DNA from: JBFMAE01 sp040756085
GTDB taxonomy: Bacteria > Desulfobacterota > BSN033 > UBA1163
Assembly: GCA_040756085.1 (NCBI GenBank)
Contig: JBFMAE010000191.1
Location: 1 to 8,266, forward strand
Direction: 5' to 3'
DNA: 8,266 nt
Position 1 is the first letter of the stretch; the number at the start of each line of letters is the position of its first letter. The notes beneath the pieces were generated by a model. It was not told the origin of the DNA and did not search any database. It saw nothing but the letters and a program-made list of their open reading frames with translations. Of this stretch, positions 1-5,217 are shown in pieces. The position numbers and the translations under genes are program-made.

Positions 1-1259
1 ACCCTCCAGGGAGGGGACTCCTGGGGCCGGAAACTATCTTCCTTTTTTCTTAAGGTATCATAGTAGAGGTTCGATCCCCCATACCGGATTCCGCTCCTCC
101 ATGAGAATTTTCCGTTGGGTGAGACGATTTTCAATCGGTCTGAATCATCCAGCATTATGGTATCTATTTTCCCCTGGTTTCGGATATCAGCCACAGTGAG
201 ACCAAAGATTTTCGCCTCCTTGGGAAAAGGCAATTTGGGCCCTCTCTCGAAGGATTTTTTCTTCCAGACAAATTTATAGATCCGGCCGACAAACAGGCCG
301 TCTGAACCCATCTGCTGGCCCATCAAAACAGGACCCTCTTTGGGATGGTGCAAGACCCGAAAATACCAGCCAGCCTTTTCAGTGATCTTCCTGAATTTTT
401 TCTCTTCAAATTCTAAGATGAAAGACCGGAGGTCGTCTTCCACGACAGAGGTCACGATGATTTCAGCAAATCCGTTTCGATTGACATCCGCCACATCGAG
501 GGTTAAAAAGTTATGTTCAAATCCATGTTCAATCTTCAGAAACAGGTTCAGTTTATCGCCATCGTATTTAAAAATATAGAGGTTGTGGTTATCCATGACC
601 ACCAGTTCATTCTTCTTGTCCCCGTCCACATCGCCGATATCAATACCTCTGATCTCAAAATTTAAGGTCTGGCTCTTTTTAAAGCCAATGCCTTCGGCAT
701 CCATCCTTCCGATCTCTCTTTCCGGCTGAACGAGATAAGGATGTCTTTGCGGGCGGCCCACCATGGCACGGCGACCCAGGATTTTATAGGCGATGTCCTG
801 TGCGAAATCTCCAATCTTCACCATCACATCGTCGATGCCTTTGTGCTGAGTGTAAGCACCGAGAGGAGGTTTTTCTTCAGTGATGCTGATCAGTCGGGCA
901 TCCAGACTGATATAGTTGCCGATCTTGGTGAGACTTCCGAGGACGATGTAATCCGCCCCCACTCTCATCCCGATCTTTGCAGCCACCGTCTCGTCAAGGC
1001 GCATCGGCCTCTCTTCATAGAGGGCTCGCTCCACAAGGGATCGTTCGACGACCACGATTCTTCCCTCCACTGTGATCCGGGATGAGAGGATATCGTAGAT
1101 GCCTTCTCTCAGATAATCGAGATTCTCCTGGCTGTGAATCAGAAAGGGGAGGATGGCCACTCTGAAAACCTTCCCGGGGTCTCTGGGTTGGGCATTTATT
1201 TGAAAGGGAAAAGCGAGAAGGGAGAGTAAACATAAAATGAAAATTGATTTAAATTTCAT
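1..1259 (-). CDS. Secreted protein with CsgG/FlgO-like N-terminal domain and FG-GAP/VCBS-type repeats (3' end outside window)
   Basis: The frame is open from ATG at 1259 to the left edge, giving 419 codons with no stop; the C-terminus lies outside. Residues 1-23 form a signal peptide (basic MKFK start, hydrophobic ILCLLSLLAFPF core, likely cleavage after INA), so the protein is exported. No lipobox cysteine is seen at the cleavage site. Residues 30-165 resemble the CsgG/FlgO/TolB-N-like fold of envelope proteins: a strand VFRVAILPF, a helix followed by RIVVVERSLVERAL, then GADYIVLGSLTKIG. From about 200 onward come repeats with Asp-rich calcium-type loops typical of FG-GAP/VCBS beta-propellers (IDIGDVDGDKKNELVVMD, LDVADVNRNGFAEIIVTS, LTVADIRNQGKIDTIMLD). 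The start is supported by AAGGAAGG seven nt upstream. It lies 52 nt downstream of a small coiled-coil gene on the same strand and is probably cotranscribed with it. The exact role is unknown; an envelope-associated function is inference. Confidence 0.88.
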   Translation of the reverse strand, partial: MKFKSIFILCLLSLLAFPFQINAQPRDPGKVFRVAILPFLIHSQENLDYLREGIYDILSSRITVEGRIVVVERSLVERALYEERPMRLDETVAAKIGMRVGADYIVLGSLTKIGNYISLDARLISITEEKPPLGAYTQHKGIDDVMVKIGDFAQDIAYKILGRRAMVGRPQRHPYLVQPEREIGRMDAEGIGFKKSQTLNFEIRGIDIGDVDGDKKNELVVMDNHNLYIFKYDGDKLNLFLKIEHGFEHNFLTLDVADVNRNGFAEIIVTSVVEDDLRSFILEFEEKKFRKITEKAGWYFRVLHHPKEGPVLMGQQMGSDGLFVGRIYKFVWKKKSFERGPKLPFPKEAKIFGLTVADIRNQGKIDTIMLDDSDRLKIVSPNGKFSWRSGIRYGGSNLYYDTLRKKEDSFRPQESPPWR

Positions 1260-1311
1260 AATTTTTCCTTCCTTAAATCTATTATTTGGAGGAGCTCCCC
1301 CTACACTCTGT

Positions 1312-1509
1312 TCACCTCTTCAAATCCGATATCATATGCATGATCTGATCCAATCTCATATGAATCTGGTCTATGCGGGTATTTACTGCTTTTATATCTT
1401 CCCTCATCTCTTTCATTTGCTCCTTTAATTCTTTTGTCCGTTCTTCCACTACATCATAGATCAATTCCAGGGTGACCTTTTTTACAATGTGCTTTACAGT
1501 AGCTTTCAT
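1312..1509 (-). CDS. Small coiled-coil protein of unknown function (65 aa)
   Basis: I do not recognise a named family. The 65-residue product begins with a basic amphipathic segment (MKATVKHIVKKVTLELIYDV). It continues as a charged heptad-like helix from about residue 20 to the end (EERTKELKEQMKEMRED, then IDQIHMRLDQIMHMI), with hydrophobic residues spaced as in a coiled coil. There is no signal peptide or membrane segment, so it should be cytosolic and probably self-associates. The gene is credible because an almost ideal ribosome binding site, GGAGGTGAT (1518-1526), sits eight nt upstream of the ATG. A plausible promoter lies about 75 nt further up. It precedes the secreted FG-GAP protein gene by 52 nt on the same strand, which suggests an operon; whether the two products interact cannot be judged. 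A regulatory or antitoxin-like role is possible but unsupported, as no toxin gene adjoins it. Confidence 0.72.
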   Translation of the reverse strand: MKATVKHIVKKVTLELIYDVVEERTKELKEQMKEMREDIKAVNTRIDQIHMRLDQIMHMISDLKR

Positions 1510-1517
1510 TTCTTTAT

Positions 1518-1526
1518 ATCACCTCC
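1518..1526 (-). promoter_or_regulatory. Strong ribosome binding site for the 65-aa coiled-coil gene
   Basis: On the minus strand this reads GGAGGTGAT, a near-complete match to the 16S rRNA 3' end, eight nt before the ATG at 1509. It is the main reason for accepting this short gene. Confidence 0.75.
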
Positions 1527-1584
1527 ATTTAACCCTCTCCCATCAAAGTGAAAAAAAATGAAGAATGTATTTGAGGGTAAAGAT

Positions 1585-1613
1585 ATCATCGTTTATTTAA
1601 GGGGATTTGTCAA
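1585..1613 (-). promoter_or_regulatory. Candidate sigma-70 promoter for the coiled-coil/FG-GAP operon
   Basis: On the minus strand a perfect -35 box TTGACA (1608-1613) is followed after 17 nt by GATGAT (1585-1590), which matches four of six -10 positions. It lies about 75 nt upstream of the 65-aa gene and points at it. This is pattern matching only; no transcription evidence is available. Confidence 0.42.
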
Positions 1614-1964
1614 ATAGGAATAACGTAGAAAATAAAAGTCAATGGTCAAAAGGTAACGGTAAAGATGCCCGTTTGGTCGAAGGGTTATGTTTTGGGTATA
1701 TAAAATCTTTTAAGGCAATTAACGTTTATCGTTGTCGAGACTCGTATCGAGGCTCGTTCGTAGACGCTGGTTGATCGAGTTTCCAGATTCAAGCTTCTTG
1801 CTTCGATACGAGAATCCTCACCGATGAACGAGTTCCTATAAAATCCTTTAACCGTAACCCTTTGACCATAGACGATACGCCTGCCTGCCGGTAGGCAGGG
1901 GCTTCGTAACCTTAACCCAAAGGCAATTTTCATGGTTTGCGTGTGGCGACTAACCTGGGGTGAA
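1614..1964. repeat. Repeat-rich non-coding spacer with nested inverted repeats
   Basis: No convincing gene is present between the promoter of the coiled-coil gene and the thiolase stop. The stretch holds several inverted pairs. 1643-1664 (TGGTCAAAAGGTAACGGTAA...) pairs imperfectly with 1846-1868. A second partial left arm, TGGTCGAAGGGTTATG, is at 1674-1689. CTCGTATCGA at 1741-1750 is a perfect inverted match to 1803-1812. CTCGTTC at 1753-1759 matches GAACGAG at 1826-1832. A separate hairpin lies at 1880-1899. The thiolase 3' end shows no T-tailed terminator here. Function is unknown; a decayed dispersed repeat is the simplest reading. Confidence 0.6.
1880..1899. repeat. Short palindromic element, CCTGCCT...AGGCAGG
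   Basis: CCTGCCT (1880-1886) and AGGCAGG (1893-1899) are perfect inverted repeats around GCCGGT. An alternative register gives a six-pair stem with a GGTA loop. The same arms recur at 3285-3303 and 3511-3543, marking a dispersed palindrome family. No T-run follows on either strand, so it is not a standard intrinsic terminator. Confidence 0.65.
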
Positions 1965-3167
1965 TTAGCCGATCTTAAACACCATGGCCGCACCCGTATC
2001 CCCGGCAGCACAGCCAGCCCATAGGCCATAACCTCCACCGAGGAGTGCAATTTCTTCTATTAATTCAGCGATCAGCCTCCCAGCAGTAGGCCCCTGAGGA
2101 TGTCCATAGATCATGGAATTTCCATAATTGTTCATCCAGTTTACATCGATTTCCATCTTTTTGGCCATATAAATATCATTGATGGCAAAAGGGCTGTGAG
2201 TCTTGACGGCCTTGAGATCCTTTACTTTGATCCCTGCATCTTTAAGAGCCATTTCAGAGGCGGGAACAGGGGCTTGCGCCATAAACCCTTTTTTGGCCCT
2301 TGCGAATCCGTATGAAAGAATCTGGACTTCAATCTTTGGATCTTTGCTCAGTTCTTTTGCCTTTTCCTGGGTGGTGATTATAAAACCGCTGTTTCCATCG
2401 GCAGGATGAGTCTGAGCTCCATAGCTATGGACCCCGCCTGGTTCAACAGGCGAGAGTCTGGCTAGCCCTTGAGCCGTGGTGGGGGTGATCCCTTCGTCCT
2501 CCTCAATAGATTTTGTCTCCTTTTTACCAATTCTTACTTCAACAGGGAACATGTACCTTTTTTGAAAGGCTCTGTCATTGGCCAGGGCATCCAGATACTG
2601 TTCATACCTCCGCAGGGTGACCGCATCACACTCCTCTTTTGTTGTTCCCAATTCCTTGGCTACATTTTCAGCAGTCTGAATCATTTTCTGCCCTGCCCAG
2701 GGATCTTTATTAAAATTGTCCATCATCCAGTTTTCCGATTCCACTTCTCCACCCGGACCAAGGGGGTTTGGCCAGACCGTATGAGGGCCATTGGAGGCGC
2801 GATCCGACATAAGAGCATATCCTGTCTCGTAGCCTCCGAGTTCTATATTTTGGGCTGCAAGATAGATACAGGTCGTTGAGGTGGTGCATGCCTGGTTGAT
2901 CATGAGAGCCGGGATATCTTTGACACCATCCGCCACCATAGCGGCCGCCCAGGTATGACTGTAAAAAAGATGATGCTGGGCAATGGTTATTCCAAAATAG
3001 ACATAGTCAATCACAGTCGGATCAATTTTTCTCATTTTAAACCATCGATTGGCTGTTGTTGCTCCGAGAACGATGGCGTTTTCGTTTGCTAAGCTTCCCT
3101 GCCAGCGGCAAAATGGCGACGAGTAATAGCCCCCGAATGGAATAAACGGTTTGTTTAATCTGGCCAT
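1965..3167 (-). CDS. Thiolase-family acyl-CoA acyltransferase (atypical active-site context)
   Basis: The complete 400-residue product has the usual thiolase length and the two-lobed motif order. The likely acyl-accepting cysteine is C94 in INQACTTSTTC, aligned with the family's NxxCxSG. MAQAPVPA (296-303) corresponds to the MGxGPVPA loop. GHPQGPTAGR contains the conserved H356. WAGCAAGDTGAAMVF carries the second catalytic cysteine, C386. The family reaction is CoA-dependent cleavage or condensation of 3-ketoacyl-CoA in the cytosol. The usual NEAFA segment is replaced by THSPFAIND (323-331), and the S-G after the nucleophile is changed, so this is a divergent clade and the substrate is uncertain. 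The start is supported by AGGAG six nt before the ATG. No beta-oxidation partner adjoins it; the nearest divergent gene is a biotin carrier. An SCP2-type thiolase or aromatic-degradation thiolase subunit is an alternative that cannot be excluded. Confidence 0.9.
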   Translation of the reverse strand: MARLNKPFIPFGGYYSSPFCRWQGSLANENAIVLGATTANRWFKMRKIDPTVIDYVYFGITIAQHHLFYSHTWAAAMVADGVKDIPALMINQACTTSTTCIYLAAQNIELGGYETGYALMSDRASNGPHTVWPNPLGPGGEVESENWMMDNFNKDPWAGQKMIQTAENVAKELGTTKEECDAVTLRRYEQYLDALANDRAFQKRYMFPVEVRIGKKETKSIEEDEGITPTTAQGLARLSPVEPGGVHSYGAQTHPADGNSGFIITTQEKAKELSKDPKIEVQILSYGFARAKKGFMAQAPVPASEMALKDAGIKVKDLKAVKTHSPFAINDIYMAKKMEIDVNWMNNYGNSMIYGHPQGPTAGRLIAELIEEIALLGGGYGLWAGCAAGDTGAAMVFKIG

Positions 3168-3211
3168 AAAAGTCTCCTCTCAATCATACTGTTAAATTTT
3201 TCACATAAATT

Positions 3212-3235
3212 ATTATAATATCTTTTCGATGTCAA
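3212..3235 (-). promoter_or_regulatory. AT-rich candidate promoter region for the thiolase gene
   Basis: On the minus strand a perfect TTGACA (3230-3235) is followed by an AT-rich stretch containing TATAAT (3212-3217), about 45 nt upstream of the ATG. The spacing between these two boxes is only 12 nt, so they probably do not act as a pair. A weaker -10 further downstream (TAATTT at 17 nt) may be used instead. This marks a likely promoter region rather than a resolved promoter. Confidence 0.28.
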
Positions 3236-3246
3236 TTCATTTTTTT

Positions 3247-3274
3247 GAGATTTCTGAAAAGGTCCAGAAATCTC
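3247..3274. repeat. Perfect 10-bp inverted repeat (hairpin)
   Basis: GAGATTTCTG (3247-3256) and CAGAAATCTC (3265-3274) pair perfectly around an eight-nt loop, AAAAGGTC. A run of six T precedes it on the plus strand, giving an A-run after it on the minus strand, so the orientation is wrong for an intrinsic terminator in either direction. It sits just upstream of the thiolase promoter region. Confidence 0.6.
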
Positions 3275-3284
3275 TGATTACACT

Positions 3285-3303
3285 CCTGCCTACCGCAGGC
3301 AGG
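3285..3303. repeat. Short palindromic element, CCTGCCT...AGGCAGG
   Basis: CCTGCCT (3285-3291) and AGGCAGG (3297-3303) flank a five-nt loop, ACCGC. It has the same arms as the elements at 1880-1899 and 3511-3543. Confidence 0.65.
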
Positions 3304-3314
3304 GATTAGGTACC

Positions 3315-3364
3315 GATTACACAGATTAGAAATTCATTGAAAATAAAGAGAAATCTGTGTAATC
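3315..3364. repeat. Perfect 13-bp inverted repeat (hairpin)
   Basis: GATTACACAGATT (3315-3327) is the exact reverse complement of AATCTGTGTAATC (3352-3364), with a 24-nt AT-rich spacer. A degenerate third copy of the right arm, AATCTGGGTAATC, follows at 3373-3385. No gene function is evident. Confidence 0.62.
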
Positions 3365-3429
3365 ATTTTTTGAAATCTGGGTAATCAAGAAAGCGTGAAG
3401 TAGTTTTTCAGAGATCTCCAAAAAAAATC

Positions 3430-3459
3430 TTGACAAATAAGGGGGGGATCGGGTTAAAT
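3430..3459 (+). promoter_or_regulatory. Candidate sigma-70 promoter for the biotin carrier gene
   Basis: TTGACA (3430-3435) and TTAAAT (3454-3459, four of six -10 positions) are separated by 18 nt and point towards the biotin carrier. If used, the transcript would carry a leader of roughly 280 nt consisting almost entirely of the palindromic repeats at 3477-3733. The call is pattern-based. Confidence 0.4.
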
Positions 3460-3510
3460 TTCATCGTGTCTCGTGAATCGTGATTCATGCCTGCAAGCCT
3501 GTACGCCGAA

Positions 3511-3543
3511 CCTGCCTTCGCCGAAACGTTTCGTGCAGGCAGG
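3511..3543. repeat. Hairpin with perfect CGAAACGTTTCG core
   Basis: CCTGCCT (3511-3517) and AGGCAGG (3537-3543) enclose the perfect 12-bp palindrome CGAAACGTTTCG (3522-3533). It is an extended version of the short hairpins at 1880-1899 and 3285-3303 and lies inside the left half of the composite palindrome. Confidence 0.6.
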
Positions 3544-3649
3544 CAAGTTCTTTGGCAGGCGTGCCGAAGTGCATCGTTTCGGTATGCAGGCGTGACTCGT
3601 AATTACGTTGCCACAGAATTCAAGTAGACTTAACGAATCACGAGTCACC

Positions 3650-3724
3650 AACACGCCTGCGTGCCGAAACACCTAATCGCACATAGCGTTTCTGCGAAAA
3701 CAGGCACTACGGCGTGCAGGCACG
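3650..3724 (+). repeat. 75-bp element, copy 1, upstream of the biotin carrier
   Basis: Begins AACACGCCTGCGTGCCGAAA and ends CGGCGTGCAGGCACG. The ends can pair as a 12-pair stem with two G-U wobbles. A second copy of exactly the same length is at 4251-4325; by eye 56 of 75 positions agree, with both ends identical and the middle divergent. This copy ends 22 nt before the biotin carrier ATG. Confidence 0.7.
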
Positions 3725-3732
3725 AATCACGA

Positions 3733-3741
3733 TAAGGAGGT
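3733..3741 (+). promoter_or_regulatory. Perfect ribosome binding site fixing the biotin carrier start
   Basis: TAAGGAGGT is a full match to the 16S rRNA 3' end. Its GGAGG ends six nt before the ATG at 3747. It selects that ATG over the in-frame ATG at 3714, which lies inside the repeat and has no ribosome binding site. Confidence 0.85.
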
Positions 3742-3746
3742 TATCT

Positions 3747-3962
3747 ATGGCAACATCCGTAACAGTACCTATGGTTGGAAAAATTGTATTGGTTTCCGTG
3801 AAGGTAGGAGATCGAGTGGAAGAGAATGATCAGGTTGCTGTATTGGAAGCGATGAAGATGGAGATGCCCGTGGTAGCTCCAGTGAGCGGAGTGGTGAAAG
3901 AGGTATGTGTTTCAGCAGGCCAGGAAGTGGAGGCAGAGGCGCCGATTGTCGTTATTGAATAA
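3747..3962 (+). CDS. Stand-alone biotin carboxyl carrier domain protein (71 aa)
   Basis: The product is a single biotinyl domain and nothing else. EAMKM at residues 34-38 is the canonical biotinylation motif, with K37 the lysine modified by biotin-protein ligase. It is flanked by the usual beta-strand halves: VPMVGKIVLVSVKVGDRV before, and PVVAPVSGVVKEVCVSAGQEV after. Such a protein carries carboxybiotin between a biotin carboxylase and a carboxyltransferase, or acts in a biotin-dependent decarboxylase, in the cytosol or at the membrane. At 71 residues it lacks the Pro/Ala-rich N-terminal linker of AccB and of decarboxylase gamma subunits. No carboxylase or transferase gene adjoins it, so the partner is unknown; an acyl-CoA carboxylase is the likeliest guess. 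ATG 3747 is chosen for its ideal ribosome binding site. The gene is monocistronic, closed by the terminator at 3992-4022. Confidence 0.93.
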   Translation: MATSVTVPMVGKIVLVSVKVGDRVEENDQVAVLEAMKMEMPVVAPVSGVVKEVCVSAGQEVEAEAPIVVIE

Positions 3963-3991
3963 TTATAAAGGTTGACGGTGAATGATGGAGT

Positions 3992-4022
3992 AAAGAACCC
4001 CGCCTCTTGGGCGGGGTTCTTT
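3992..4022 (+). terminator. Strong intrinsic terminator after the biotin carrier gene
   Basis: A 13-pair perfect stem (AAAGAACCCCGCC at 3992-4004, GGCGGGGTTCTTT at 4010-4022) has a five-nt loop, TCTTG. The GC-rich core is followed by TTCTTT. It begins 30 nt after the biotin carrier stop. The A-rich left arm could also give partial termination on the other strand, but no minus-strand gene ends here. Confidence 0.92.
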
Positions 4023-4250
4023 AATTCGGGGAAATCAGAAATCAGGTTGACACCTCCCTATCTCTATGATAACCATTTTCTATAACATTACATGACACCT
4101 GTTCGTGTTTCGTATCCGTAACCCATTTAATTTTCATAGTTTGTAAGTGATGCCGGACCATTATCGGGCGGAGATCCGAAGACCGATCCGTCTATTGGAA
4201 GGCATTCCATAATTATAAGTTTAGAGTTATGAGTTCCGAATTTTTCCACG
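4023..4250. other. Spacer between the terminator and the second 75-bp repeat
   Basis: No gene is seen. The stretch CGTAACCCATTTAATTTTCATAGTTTG (about 4110-4142, with a few positions uncertain in alignment) resembles 1905-1940 downstream of the thiolase, suggesting another degenerate dispersed repeat. AGTTATGAGT at 4225-4234 is the reverse complement of 5650-5659 at the right side of the four-helix insertion; at 10 bp this may be chance. Confidence 0.45.
4047..4074 (+). promoter_or_regulatory. Weak candidate promoter for the nadK operon
   Basis: TTGACA (4047-4052) is followed after 15 nt by GATAAC (4068-4073), four of six -10 positions. The spacing is short. It is listed because the strong terminator just upstream means nadK needs its own promoter in 4023-4341, and this is the only perfect -35 hexamer I found there. 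Confidence 0.25.
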
Positions 4251-4325
4251 AACACGCCTGCGTGCCGAAATGCCTGCCTAAAAGAAGCGGTGCGGCGAAA
4301 GCCTACACTCCGGCGTGCAGGCACG
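4251..4325 (+). repeat. 75-bp element, copy 2, upstream of nadK
   Basis: Has the same first 20 and last 15 positions as copy 1 (3650-3724), the same total length and a conserved internal GCGAAA. It ends 16 nt before the nadK ATG, so the nadK ribosome binding site (GAGGTG, 4332-4337) lies directly against it. Confidence 0.7.
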
Positions 4326-4341
4326 TGACACGAGGTGAACC

Positions 4342-5214
4342 ATGAAACGAATCGGAATTATCGCCAAACAGAACAAACCAGAGGCAGTCCCCATCGTCAG
4401 GAATTTGGTGGAGTGGCTCCGTCCTAAGAAGATCGAAGTGTATGTTGAAGAAGGAATGACCAAGCTGTTCAGTCCTCCCCTTTCGGGGTCCGGTTTGAAT
4501 CCCATTGACAGGAAGGATTTCGCCCCCAATGTAGAGATGATCATCGTCCTCGGTGGAGATGGAACGCTTCTCAGCGTGGCCCGTCAGGTATGGAATCGAA
4601 ACATCCCTATCCTCGGAGTCAACCTGGGAGGGCTCGGTTTTCTGACAGAAATTACCCTGGAGGAATTGTATCGCGTCTTGGAAAGGGTGGTCCAGGGGGA
4701 TTTTAAAACGGACGAAAGGGAGGTCCTCGATGCTGCTGTGATCCGGAGGGGGGAGAGGTTGACAGAGTTTACCATCCTGAACGATGCCGTGATCAACAAA
4801 GGAGCACTGGCCCGGATTATCGAACTCGAGACAACCATCAACGGTGAATTCTTATCTACCTTTAGGTCCGATGGTCTTATCATTTCAACGCCTACGGGGT
4901 CAACAGCCTACAACCTTTCTGCAGGGGGACCCATTGTTTATCCTTCCCTCCGAACCATCATCATCACGCCCATCTGTCCTCATACATTGACCAACCGACC
5001 GATCATCATCCCCGATGATGTGGAGGTACGTGTACTGCTCAAATCGAAACATCAGGAGGTCATCCTGACGTTGGATGGTCAGCAAGGGTTTTCTTTGGAA
5101 TTTGAGGATGTGGTCGAGTTGAGGAAGGCGGAGGGCCACATCCTTCTAATTAAATCACCTTACCGACACTACTTTGAGGTATTGAGAGAGAAGTTGAAGT
5201 GGGGAGGACGATAA
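4342..5214 (+). CDS. nadK: NAD kinase (ATP-NAD kinase)
   Basis: The 290-residue product phosphorylates NAD to NADP in the cytosol, using ATP or polyphosphate. The family signatures are in order: a Rossmann-type start MKRIGIIAK; GGDGT at 71-75 with catalytic D73; GVNLGGLGFLTE (92-103); the NAD-contacting ND at 147-148; RSDGLIISTPTGSTAYNLSAG in the 175-195 region; and DGQ (245-247). Length is normal for bacterial NadK and no key residue is missing. ATG 4342 has GAGGTG upstream (4332-4337) with a short gap. A 75-bp palindromic repeat ends 16 nt before the start. nadK next to recN is a neighbourhood I recall from many bacteria; here the two are separated by an AT-rich insertion encoding a four-helix-bundle protein, which may affect coexpression. 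Confidence 0.97.
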   Translation: MKRIGIIAKQNKPEAVPIVRNLVEWLRPKKIEVYVEEGMTKLFSPPLSGSGLNPIDRKDFAPNVEMIIVLGGDGTLLSVARQVWNRNIPILGVNLGGLGFLTEITLEELYRVLERVVQGDFKTDEREVLDAAVIRRGERLTEFTILNDAVINKGALARIIELETTINGEFLSTFRSDGLIISTPTGSTAYNLSAGGPIVYPSLRTIIITPICPHTLTNRPIIIPDDVEVRVLLKSKHQEVILTLDGQQGFSLEFEDVVELRKAEGHILLIKSPYRHYFEVLREKLKWGGR

Positions 5215-5217
5215 AAG

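Larger units (their letters stand above)
3477..3733. repeat. Composite palindrome of two opposed GCCTGC/GCAGGC elements
   Basis: The outer arms ATCGTGATTCATGCCTGCA (3477-3495) and TGCAGGCACGAATCACGAT (3715-3733) are inverted with 18 of 19 positions matching. Inside are two elements facing each other. The left one (about 3477-3600) holds CGAAACGTTTCG and ends in GCAGGCGTGACTCG. The right one is the 75-bp element at 3650-3724, preceded by CGAATCACGAGTCAC. The spacer between them (3601-3640) has no recognised feature. Its organisation resembles paired REP/BIME-type elements. The structure ends at the ribosome binding site of the biotin carrier gene. Confidence 0.6.

Noticed and set aside
1685..2050. 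121-codon minus-strand open frame
   Set aside because: It overlaps the thiolase 3' end and translates the inverted-repeat region; composition is unlike a protein and there is no ribosome binding site.
2469..2879. 136-codon plus-strand open frame
   Set aside because: Antisense shadow of the thiolase gene, which has clear family motifs in its own frame.
3454..3672. 72-codon minus-strand open frame
   Set aside because: Translates the composite palindrome; Arg/Cys-rich nonsense-like product without a start signal.
3477..3733. CRISPR-like repeats
   Set aside because: The units are inverted and palindromic, of unequal length, and lack regular spacers or cas genes.
3714..3746. Upstream ATG extending the biotin carrier by 11 residues
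   Set aside because: It lies inside the 75-bp repeat and has no ribosome binding site, while ATG 3747 has a perfect one.
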